Source: UBA8444 sp964003875
Lineage (GTDB): Bacteria > Bacteroidota > Bacteroidia > Flavobacteriales > UBA7312
Length of the DNA stretch: 12,668 nucleotides
Assembly: GCA_964003875.1 (NCBI GenBank)
Contig: CAXFLH010000037.1
Span: forward strand, 1-12,668
Direction of reading: 5' to 3'
Under the pieces are notes generated by a model. The model had not been told where the DNA came from. It saw nothing but the letters and a program-made list of their open reading frames with translations, and did no database searches. A program made the position numbers and the translations under genes. Shown here one piece after another: positions 6,189 through 12,107 of this stretch; position 1 is the first letter of the stretch; the number at the start of each line of letters is the position of its first letter.

Positions 6189-6929
6189 ATGCTTTTAGAC
6201 ATTCAACTAATGAGGCCAGACGATTATGTTGGCTTCACGTTTTTTATTGGCTATATGGCCATGTTTGCTGCATCTATATTCTTCTTCTTTGAAAGAAGTA
6301 GAGTTGATGACAAGTGGAAATTATCCTTACTTGTATCGGCCTTAATTACAGGTATTGCAGCTGTACACTATCTCTACATGAGAGATTATTGGGGTGTACA
6401 TCAAGAAAGTCCAACTTTCTTTAGATATGTTGACTGGACCTTAACGGTTCCGTTGATGTGTGTAGAATTTTATTTATTAACTAAGCCAGCTGGAGCTTCA
6501 AGAGGCTTAATGTGGAAACTAATTATTGCATCTGTATGGATGTTAGTTGCCGGATATATTGGAGAAGCTTTCAACCCAGCGCTAACTTCAGGCGTTGCTT
6601 CTGATGGCACGTCTCATTCAGTAATGTGGGGTGTAATCTCAACGTTAGGATACTTATATGTATTACATGCAGCATGGTTCGGTGAAGTTGCACAGCTAGC
6701 TGAAAAAAGTGATTCTGCTGTAGTTAAAAAAGGTGTTCGTACATTGGCTTGGTTCGTATTAGTCGGCTGGGCTATATATCCAATTGGGTATATGTGTATG
6801 CCAGGCGGTTGGCTAGCAGGTGCATTTGATGTAGAAATGCTAGATGTATTTTATAATATAGCAGATGCTATTAATAAAATTGGATTTGGTTTAGTAGTTT
6901 ATCATATTGCTACTTCTGAGTCTAAATAA
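6189..6929 (+). CDS. Proteorhodopsin, green-absorbing light-driven proton pump
   Basis: This 246-aa seven-helix retinal protein of the inner membrane exports protons in light. Counting against the SAR86 green proteorhodopsin (offset 15), the helix C triad is D82-T86-E93, equal to D97-T101-E108: primary acceptor, Thr and proton donor of an outward proton pump. The tuning position (GPR 105) is M90; Met or Leu here gives green absorption, Gln gives blue. H60 matches the H75 that partners the counterion. D226 is the second counterion, and K230 in A-D-A-I-N-K is the retinal Schiff-base lysine. Length is full, with a short N-terminus starting M-L-L-D-I-Q and no obvious signal peptide. It is monocistronic by the strong terminator that follows; blh downstream supplies the chromophore. 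Confidence 0.97.
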   Translation: MLLDIQLMRPDDYVGFTFFIGYMAMFAASIFFFFERSRVDDKWKLSLLVSALITGIAAVHYLYMRDYWGVHQESPTFFRYVDWTLTVPLMCVEFYLLTKPAGASRGLMWKLIIASVWMLVAGYIGEAFNPALTSGVASDGTSHSVMWGVISTLGYLYVLHAAWFGEVAQLAEKSDSAVVKKGVRTLAWFVLVGWAIYPIGYMCMPGGWLAGAFDVEMLDVFYNIADAINKIGFGLVVYHIATSESK

Positions 6930-6953
6930 TCAGTTCAATATTTGATTAATTGT

Positions 6954-6989
6954 AAAAGCAGACTTACACCTCGTGTATAGTCTGCTTTT
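6954..6989 (+). terminator. Intrinsic terminator between proteorhodopsin and blh
   Basis: Left arm AAAAGCAGACT (6954-6964) pairs perfectly with AGTCTGCTTTT (6979-6989). Inside it, TACAC (6965-6969) pairs with GTGTA (6973-6977) across a 3-nt loop, with one bulged T at 6978. An ATTTTAATAAT tract follows. The stem is strong and starts 24 nt after the proteorhodopsin stop; blh begins 15 nt after it. Confidence 0.85.
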
Positions 6990-7004
6990 ATTTTAATAAT
7001 CCTT

Positions 7005-7904
7005 ATGAATAGATTCACATTCATATTTGTAGTTTGTATTTACGCTTTATTTTTAATTTATCAAGCGTATAATGCTATTACGCTGGAACAACAATTAACT
7101 TACGCTTCATTTTTTATCTTGTTATTTGGCATCCCCCACGGGGCGATTGACCATATTTTATTCTTCAAGAAAAAATCAATGACAAAGCTAAAGTTTTACG
7201 GCTTGTATCTTGGCTTAATTGCTCTCTTTGTTTTGTTATGGTTAAAATTTCCCTTAATAAGTTTTTTGTTTTTTCTCATTTTATCAGCCTTTCATTTTGG
7301 CGAATCACAATTTGTTGATGCCAAACTCACTTTAAAGAATTTTAATCCCTTACTATTTTTGTTTTGGGGCTTAGCACTGTTAGCTACTTTGATGTATTAT
7401 AACATGAGTGAATTAGCAGCTATAACAGCTTACTTTCAGGATACTCAAGATTTTGGTGTAGTTTATAACGAGGACTTATTTTTTTATTTTTTCACGATTA
7501 CTAATGTTACTACACTAGTTTTATTGCTTTATCTTTTTGTTAAAAATCAGATGAGCATAAGACGCCTTTCGTCTGAGTTATTTTTAATTGCTCTCATTCA
7601 TTTAACTTTTTTCCTCTTTCCTTTTATTATAGGTTTTACACTTTACTTTGTGGTATTGCACTCCATACGTGTAATGAATCAAGAGTATCTTTTCTTCAAA
7701 TCTGAAGATGGCGGTTTTGGTTTAGTAGAGTTTTTAAAATTACTATTACCCTATTCTCTATTGAGTATATTTTTTACATCTGTGCTATTAGCGCTTTCTC
7801 ACTTGGGATATATAGGAATATCAATTCCATTTCTCTCCATTATTATTATTTCGGTAATAACATTGCCTCACGCTATAGTGATGCATATTTTTTATAATAA
7901 ATAA
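7005..7904 (+). CDS. blh: Beta-carotene 15,15'-dioxygenase, Brp/Blh family (retinal synthesis)
   Basis: This 299-aa, very hydrophobic membrane enzyme cleaves beta-carotene into two retinal molecules. The iron-binding histidine motifs of the Brp/Blh family are present: G-I-P-H-G-A-I-D-H (42-50), F-H-F-G-E-S-Q (96-102), V-L-H-S-I-R (217-222) and L-P-H-A-I-V-M (287-293). About seven to eight membrane segments are evident. It lies 75 nt downstream of proteorhodopsin on the same strand, the classic pairing in flavobacteria, but with an intrinsic terminator between. No convincing TAnnTTTG box was seen for blh alone, so it may depend on read-through, which would set a low enzyme-to-opsin ratio. The end is 3 nt from the convergent thioredoxin-like gene. 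Confidence 0.95.
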   Translation: MNRFTFIFVVCIYALFLIYQAYNAITLEQQLTYASFFILLFGIPHGAIDHILFFKKKSMTKLKFYGLYLGLIALFVLLWLKFPLISFLFFLILSAFHFGESQFVDAKLTLKNFNPLLFLFWGLALLATLMYYNMSELAAITAYFQDTQDFGVVYNEDLFFYFFTITNVTTLVLLLYLFVKNQMSIRRLSSELFLIALIHLTFFLFPFIIGFTLYFVVLHSIRVMNQEYLFFKSEDGGFGLVEFLKLLLPYSLLSIFFTSVLLALSHLGYIGISIPFLSIIIISVITLPHAIVMHIFYNK

Positions 7905-7907
7905 GGA

Positions 7908-8156
7908 CTATTTAGTCAGGTTTCTATCTAGTACTTTTTCGAGTTTTCTGTCGCTAGTGCCTCCCCAATGTTCAATTACTTCGCCATCGTTGTAAAGATA
8001 GAAATATGGGAAGTATGGTGGTCTTATTTCTTCGGGCATATCTTCTTGCATAATATGTCTAAAGCTTAAGGAGCGTTTTTCAGCTTCAGCTTTAACAATG
8101 GTTTCAAATGTTTTACAAGGGCCACAACCTAATTTTTTTATCATTACAATTTCCAT
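7908..8156 (-). CDS. Small thioredoxin-like protein with CGPC site
   Basis: This 82-aa protein, a compact thioredoxin fold, has the redox pair C11-G-P-C14 right after the first beta strand. The preceding residue is Gly, not the Trp of classical thioredoxins. A probable cis-proline is P50 in P-Y-F-P-Y-F-Y-L-Y, followed by a D-G-x-V-I-E-H-W-G-G strand pair, a normal thioredoxin ending. The frame is open back to 8237, but the start chosen is the ATG at 8156: it gives the standard N-terminus, and a -7 box lies 23 nt upstream. The longer version would overlap the divergent acetyltransferase gene. It could reduce disulfides of a specific client; no partner is indicated by the neighbours. Confidence 0.8.
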   Translation of the reverse strand: MEIVMIKKLGCGPCKTFETIVKAEAEKRSLSFRHIMQEDMPEEIRPPYFPYFYLYNDGEVIEHWGGTSDRKLEKVLDRNLTK

Positions 8157-8179
8157 AATCTTGATGTATTTAGAAAGTA

Positions 8180-8187
8180 CAAAAATA
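8180..8187 (-). promoter_or_regulatory. -7 promoter box of the thioredoxin-like gene
   Basis: The minus strand reads TATTTTTG (TAnnTTTG), 23 nt upstream of the ATG at 8156. It supports that start over the upstream in-frame ATG at 8237, which would lie upstream of this promoter box. Confidence 0.55.
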
Positions 8188-8210
8188 CGCAATTCCACAT
8201 TATAAATCCT

Positions 8211-8218
8211 TAATTTTG
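8211..8218 (+). promoter_or_regulatory. -7 promoter box of the GNAT gene
   Basis: TAATTTTG matches TAnnTTTG and is followed by TACT and the ATG at 8223. The 4-nt spacing predicts a leaderless transcript, as for neuA and the last gene of the window. Confidence 0.55.
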
Positions 8219-8222
8219 TACT

Positions 8223-8669
8223 ATGACCATTCAGCAAGTTGATGTAGAGATAATACGTCCTTTAAGAAGCCTTGTTCTTAGACCTGGACAACCCATTGAG
8301 TCTACAGATTATGATAGGGACAAGGAATTACAAACACTTCATTATGCTAATATTGTCAATCAAAAAGTCTGCTCTATTGCCACTTTTTACCCTGAGTCGA
8401 TGTTAGAAATTGAAGCATTAGTTTCATACCGTTTAAGAGGCATGGCTACTCATCCAAATTATAGGCGACAAGGCTTGGCTAGGTCTATGATGCTACAAGC
8501 TATAGCAGATATTCAAAAGTTAGGTTGTGATTTGTTATGGTGCAAGGCTCGTTTGGTCGCTATTGACTTTTACGAATCTCTTGGCTTTATAAAGATTGGA
8601 CCAATTTATGAAATTGAAGGGATAGGCCCACATTATACTATGTATAAAAACTTATATTATGCAAGATAG
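8223..8669 (+). CDS. GNAT family N-acetyltransferase
   Basis: This 148-aa single-domain GNAT protein has motif A as L-R-G-M-A-T-H-P-N-Y-R-R-Q-G-L-A (71-86), where R-R-Q-G-L-A is the acetyl-CoA pyrophosphate-binding loop. Motif B is A-I-D-F-Y-E-S-L-G-F (113-122). It transfers an acetyl group from acetyl-CoA to an unknown amine; the E-I-E-G-I-G-P-H-Y-T-M ending resembles small-molecule or ElaA-type members. The ATG lies only 4 nt after its promoter box. The stop overlaps the next gene by 11 nt, so the two are co-translated. Confidence 0.87.
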   Translation: MTIQQVDVEIIRPLRSLVLRPGQPIESTDYDRDKELQTLHYANIVNQKVCSIATFYPESMLEIEALVSYRLRGMATHPNYRRQGLARSMMLQAIADIQKLGCDLLWCKARLVAIDFYESLGFIKIGPIYEIEGIGPHYTMYKNLYYAR

Positions 8670-9060
8670 AACTTCATCACTTTTGGCAATTCGTCCAAAT
8701 ATAGATACTATAGATAAGAGTTTAAAAACTAAGGATGTCGAAGCCTTTCAAAACAACGTATTACGCCCAATACTTAAATTTCAAAATGATCTCTTACTTC
8801 AAATATTTATAGATTATGCCAATAAATATAAAGGTGTTTTTTTTAAACTATCTGATCAAGAAAAGTTAAGCTATATTCAACAAGCGTTATCTACTAATCA
8901 ACGTTTAAGAAGTCTGATTTTAGGTACTATTGTAGGTTTATTTGATGTAGAGGATTTTGCCTATTATAAATTAAATTCATCTGCTTTGAATAAAAGAATT
9001 ATAGCAATGACTATTCAACGACTACAATGCCAATTGGATTATCTATCTTATAAAATTTAG
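8659..9060 (+). CDS. Uncharacterised 133-aa protein, co-translated with the GNAT gene
   Basis: I do not recognise a named domain. The protein is soluble and probably all-alpha: it has no signal peptide or membrane segment, and has many amphipathic stretches. Notable are L-R-P-I-L-K-F-Q-N-D-L-L-L (36-48), a S-S-A-L-N-K-R-I-I sequence near residue 107, and R-L-Q-C-Q-L-D-Y-L at the end, a pattern I associate with a small conserved hypothetical family of Flavobacteriia. The start at 8659 overlaps the GNAT gene by 11 nt in another frame, indicating an operon. It may be a partner or a substrate of the acetyltransferase; nothing in the sequence shows which. It is convergent with the Fur-type regulator, 21 nt away. 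Confidence 0.75.
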   Translation: MQDRTSSLLAIRPNIDTIDKSLKTKDVEAFQNNVLRPILKFQNDLLLQIFIDYANKYKGVFFKLSDQEKLSYIQQALSTNQRLRSLILGTIVGLFDVEDFAYYKLNSSALNKRIIAMTIQRLQCQLDYLSYKI

Positions 9061-9081
9061 ATTTCTTAGCCAATCAAGTGC

Positions 9082-9468
9082 TTAATTGTTGCATTTTTTG
9101 CAAATTCCATGAATATTCAAATCGGTTTGTTGAATGATGTAGCCGGGTAACTTTAATTCTTTAATATGTGTTTCAAGACAAAAGGATTCCTTACAACTTG
9201 AACAATGAAAATGCAGATGATTGTGCTGATGTTGATGTTCATCACACTGTTCTTTACAAAGCGCATACTTTTTACCGCTAGAGTGCAATACCTCGTGTAT
9301 AAGACCTTTTTCAATGAATAACTTTAAGGTTCGATAAAGTGTAATTCTATCAAATGAGGTTAAGTTATTTTCGATTTTTTTAAGTGAAATAGCATTTTTA
9401 GATTCCTTAAAAAGTTTAAGAACCTCTAGTCTAAACGGGGTTTTCCTAATTTGTTTTTTTTCTAACAT
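9082..9468 (-). CDS. Fur-family metalloregulator, Zur-like
   Basis: This 128-aa protein has an N-terminal winged helix with recognition helix D-R-I-T-L-Y-R-T-L-K-L-F (40-51). A histidine run follows with His at every second position from 78 to 88. Then come C89-S-S-C92, C97, H101, H120 and C123-K-K-C126; the two CxxC pairs form the structural zinc site of Fur/Zur/PerR proteins. The His-rich hinge matches the sensor sites of Zur more than Fur. The frame is open to 9546, but the start is the ATG at 9468: residues upstream translate the operators, and Fur proteins begin about ten residues before the R-x-T-x-x-R-x-x-V motif. It is divergent from a TonB-dependent receptor with two operators between, which argues for metal-dependent repression of uptake. 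Confidence 0.85.
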   Translation of the reverse strand: MLEKKQIRKTPFRLEVLKLFKESKNAISLKKIENNLTSFDRITLYRTLKLFIEKGLIHEVLHSSGKKYALCKEQCDEHQHQHNHLHFHCSSCKESFCLETHIKELKLPGYIIQQTDLNIHGICKKCNN

Positions 9469-9474
9469 AATAAT

Positions 9475-9487
9475 GCAACATTGTTGC
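9475..9487. promoter_or_regulatory. Operator 1: palindrome covering the -33 element of the receptor promoter
   Basis: GCAACA-T-TGTTGC is a perfect 6-1-6 palindrome. It begins 6 nt upstream of the regulator start and covers the TTG that serves as -33 for the receptor gene. It matches operator 2 as TGCAA-N3-TGTTGC. It is probably the binding site of the Fur/Zur-like protein, with autoregulation. Confidence 0.7.
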
Positions 9488-9514
9488 GAGTTTAAAACAA
9501 ACAATTTATATTTG
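9483..9514 (+). promoter_or_regulatory. Promoter of the TonB receptor-lipoprotein operon
   Basis: The -33 element is TGTTG (9482-9486), and the -7 box is TATATTTG at 9507-9514, a full TAnnTTTG match, with a 20-nt spacer. The two elements lie inside operators 1 and 2, so a bound repressor would block both. The start codon is 18 nt beyond the -7 box. Confidence 0.65.
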
Positions 9515-9529
9515 CAATGCTGTTGCAAA
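9511..9529. promoter_or_regulatory. Operator 2: palindrome over the -7 box and transcription start
   Basis: TTTGCAA-TGCTG-TTGCAAA is a perfect 7-5-7 inverted repeat. Its core TGCAA-N3-TGTTGC is shared with operator 1, 37 nt away centre to centre (about 3.5 helical turns). It overlaps the last 4 nt of the -7 box and the expected start of transcription. Confidence 0.7.
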
Positions 9530-9532
9530 ACT

Positions 9533-11719
9533 ATGAAAAATATCATTTTAATACTATTTTGTTTGCTTTCTGTTGTTTCTTTTGCACAGCAGAAAGGAGT
9601 CGTTACAAATATTGAAAAGGAACCTTTAGCAATGGCAGAGGTTTATCTTCATCCTTTAGGAATTCTTACACAAACAGATAGTAATGGCGAGTTCAATCTA
9701 AATATAGATTTACCACCTAAATCAGTTTTAGTTTTCAGTAAAGAAGGCTATCAAACATTTTCTTATCAAACTGACAACACTGAGTCCTCGATAAGCATTA
9801 CAATGAAAAAGCTTCACGTTGAAATTAACGAAATTGAAGTTTCAGCAATTAATCATCAGCTTTCTTCAAATCAAGTAATTGCTTTACAAGCGTTATCAAT
9901 TAATAGCTTTAATGACAACTCTTTAAATTTGGTTGATCGACTTACATATATTCCTGGTGTTTATGAAAAATCAACTGGTACTGGTATTAATAAAGTTACT
10001 GTAAGAGGGCTATCAGGAATGAGGCTTGTAACTTATTTAAATGGCGCCAGACTAGAAAATCAACAATGGGGTGGAGATCATGGCTTAGGTTTTACAGATT
10101 TAGGAATAGGTAAGGTTGAATTAATTAAAGGCCCAGCATCAATTATGTTTGGTGCCGATGCTTTAGCAGGAGCTTTGTACTTCGTGGACGACAGTTATGT
10201 GTCCTCAGGACATTCTGAATTGAAACTAGTATCAAATTTTGAGTCAGCCTTAATGAGATATAATAATCAAATTATTTCTAAATGGGCAAAAAACAAACTT
10301 AGAATGAACACGTATGCAGAATATGGATCTGCTGCAGATTACAGAATGCCAAATGGCAATTATTTATTCAATTCTCGTTATAACAACTTAGCAATAAAAA
10401 CTGCTATTGGATATAGCACTAGTAATTGGATAATTAACTTACGATATCAGTTAAATAGTAATGTTATGGGAATTCCTGCTCATTCTCATGACGCAAGTCC
10501 AACACTTGAACAGTTAACAAGTTCTAGTCAAGACCGTTATGAAAATCGTCCAACCCAAATAGTAAACAATCATATAATATCATTAGATAATACCTTATTT
10601 TTTAATGAAAATACTCTTAAAGTAGGTTTAGCACGTTCAAATAATAAACTTCAAGAGTTTGAAAAGTGGACTAGAGCAGATTATGACATTGAATTATCAT
10701 CAAGTCAGCTTAATATTTCATATGTTAAAGTATTAAATCAAGCTCTTAACTGGACTATCGGCTCACAAAGTGCAATACAAAATAATAAAAACAACCCAAC
10801 AACATCTCAACTAATTCCAGACGCTAAAACTAATGACATAGGCATGTTCTCAAGCCTTGATTATGTTTTAAAAGATTGGAGTTTTTTATTTGGAACACGT
10901 TTCGATTATAGAAAAATTAATGCTGAATCTAATTCATTTGAAAATGATTTTAATGCATTAAGTACTTCTTTGGGTTTCTCAAAAACATTTAATGATCATA
11001 AATTAAAATTCAGTTATTCCTCAGCTTTTAGAACACCACATATTTCTGAATTATTATCAGATGGAGTTCATCATGCAACTAAGCGTTATGAAGTGGGTGA
11101 TCCAAATCTTATTGAAGAAAAAGGGAATCAACTAGACCTTACTTACGAATGGTCTGATGAGCATTTAGGTTTTATTTTAAATCCTTTTTATAATAATATT
11201 GATGATTTTATAATATTAAGTCCACAGGATAGTATTATTAATAATAATCCACTGTATGTATATGAACAGTTAGGTAATGTTCAATTAAAGGGAATTGAAA
11301 TGAATATACATTATCACCCACACTTTTTACACCAACTACATATTGAGGAAAGAATATCAATTATGGAAGGAAAAACTTCTGAAGACCAATTTTTACCACT
11401 AATGCCTGCAAATACATTTCAAACTTCAATCAAATATTATTTTTTGAATAAAAATATATTTAATTGTCGCGAAGTCTCTTTTGATCATATTTATAATTCT
11501 TCACAAAAAAAAGTTGCTAATAATGAAAGCCCAACAGATGATTATTCCATCATTAACGCTTCATTATTATTTGGCTCAAAATCAAATAAAATAAACCTTT
11601 TAATAGGTGTAAGAAACCTTTTAAACGTCGAATATATACCTCATCTATCTCGTTTAAAAAGTTATGAAATTCCTCATTTAGGACGTTCATATAATCTCAA
11701 ATTATGTTTAACCATTTAA
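9533..11719 (+). CDS. TonB-dependent outer-membrane receptor, predicted metal (zinc) uptake
   Basis: This 728-aa receptor has a signal peptide of about 18 residues (cleavage after S-F-A). A CarboxypepD-regulatory-like domain (about 20-92) follows, then a TonB plug (about 105-225) with V-R-G-L-S-G-M-R, L-N-G-A-R-L-E-N, and the plug signature G-P-A-S-I-M-F-G-A-D-A-L-A-G (200-213). A 22-strand barrel runs to an aromatic/hydrophobic end, G-R-S-Y-N-L-K-L. The extracellular-loop motif A-H-S-H-D (316-320) and a late P-H-L-S-R-L segment resemble ZnuD-like zinc receptors, but the long His-rich loop of ZnuD is short here. The start is the ATG at 9533; the upstream ATG at 9473 would translate the operators into a Cys-rich peptide before the signal sequence. 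Metal specificity is inferred from the regulator, operators and lipoprotein. Confidence 0.88.
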   Translation: MKNIILILFCLLSVVSFAQQKGVVTNIEKEPLAMAEVYLHPLGILTQTDSNGEFNLNIDLPPKSVLVFSKEGYQTFSYQTDNTESSISITMKKLHVEINEIEVSAINHQLSSNQVIALQALSINSFNDNSLNLVDRLTYIPGVYEKSTGTGINKVTVRGLSGMRLVTYLNGARLENQQWGGDHGLGFTDLGIGKVELIKGPASIMFGADALAGALYFVDDSYVSSGHSELKLVSNFESALMRYNNQIISKWAKNKLRMNTYAEYGSAADYRMPNGNYLFNSRYNNLAIKTAIGYSTSNWIINLRYQLNSNVMGIPAHSHDASPTLEQLTSSSQDRYENRPTQIVNNHIISLDNTLFFNENTLKVGLARSNNKLQEFEKWTRADYDIELSSSQLNISYVKVLNQALNWTIGSQSAIQNNKNNPTTSQLIPDAKTNDIGMFSSLDYVLKDWSFLFGTRFDYRKINAESNSFENDFNALSTSLGFSKTFNDHKLKFSYSSAFRTPHISELLSDGVHHATKRYEVGDPNLIEEKGNQLDLTYEWSDEHLGFILNPFYNNIDDFIILSPQDSIINNNPLYVYEQLGNVQLKGIEMNIHYHPHFLHQLHIEERISIMEGKTSEDQFLPLMPANTFQTSIKYYFLNKNIFNCREVSFDHIYNSSQKKVANNESPTDDYSIINASLLFGSKSNKINLLIGVRNLLNVEYIPHLSRLKSYEIPHLGRSYNLKLCLTI

Positions 11720-11728
11720 AAAAAAATT

Positions 11729-11995
11729 ATGAAAAAATTATTAATTGTACCCGCATTAGCACTATTCATGTTCTCTTGTTCAGACAGCGATGATTGCCAC
11801 GAATGCCATGTAGCATATATGACAGATGCTGGCGAAATTGAAGTAGAAATCGGCGAATTCTGCGGTACTGCGCTAGAAGAAGTTGAAGCTCCAGACTATC
11901 TACATACTATTGAAGAGACTGTCGTTGGAAATGATACAGTCCCAGCGGGTTCATATGAGGTTCATTGTGAAGAACACGGTGATCACGATCACTAG
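11729..11995 (+). CDS. Small Cys/His-rich lipoprotein, probable surface metal-binding partner of the receptor
   Basis: This 88-aa protein has a lipoprotein signal peptide ending F-M-F-S-C17. The acidic run S-D-S-D-D directly after the lipid Cys resembles the lipoprotein export signal of Bacteroidetes that sends lipoproteins to the cell surface. The 71-residue mature part has C23-H-E-C26-H, C45, and C80 followed by E-E-H-G-D-H-D-H at the very C-terminus: four Cys and seven His, plus many acidic residues. That is a dense metal-ligand set. It begins 9 nt after the receptor stop and is followed by a strong terminator, so it is the last gene of the operator-controlled operon. I recognise no named family. 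It could be a zinc-capturing protein handing metal to the receptor; copper is an alternative. Confidence 0.8.
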   Translation: MKKLLIVPALALFMFSCSDSDDCHECHVAYMTDAGEIEVEIGEFCGTALEEVEAPDYLHTIEETVVGNDTVPAGSYEVHCEEHGDHDH

Positions 11996-12015
11996 ATTCT
12001 ATCCATTGTTTTGTT

Positions 12016-12049
12016 AAGGCTTGCTTCTAAAGAAGCAAGCCTTTTTTTT
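12016..12049 (+). terminator. Intrinsic terminator of the receptor-lipoprotein operon
   Basis: AAGGCTTGCTTCT (12016-12028) and AGAAGCAAGCCTT (12031-12043) form a perfect 13-bp stem with a minimal 2-nt loop, running into eight T residues. It lies 20 nt after the lipoprotein stop. Confidence 0.92.
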
Positions 12050-12095
12050 AATTTTATAATATATTTTCAATTAAAACATCATTCTTTTATTTGAC

Positions 12096-12103
12096 TATTT
12101 TTG
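12096..12103 (+). promoter_or_regulatory. -7 promoter box of the last gene
   Basis: TATTTTTG matches TAnnTTTG and is followed by TACC and the ATG at 12108, again exactly 4 nt, predicting a leaderless transcript. A -33 TTTG is not evident. Confidence 0.55.
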
Positions 12104-12107
12104 TACC

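Noticed and set aside
6189..6929. Possible sodium- or chloride-pumping rhodopsin
   Set aside because: Helix C has D-T-E, not the N-D-Q or N-T-Q motifs of those classes.
8157..8237. Longer thioredoxin-like protein starting at 8237
   Set aside because: It would start upstream of its own promoter box and overlap the divergent GNAT gene; the ATG at 8156 fits the fold.
9473..9532. In-frame N-terminal extension of the TonB receptor giving a Cys-rich peptide before the signal sequence
   Set aside because: The extension is simply the two operators read as codons; it lies upstream of the predicted transcription start and would bury the signal peptide.
9469..9546. N-terminal extension of the Fur-like regulator
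   Set aside because: It runs across both operators and would add 26 residues not expected in the Fur family; the ATG at 9468 gives a normal start.
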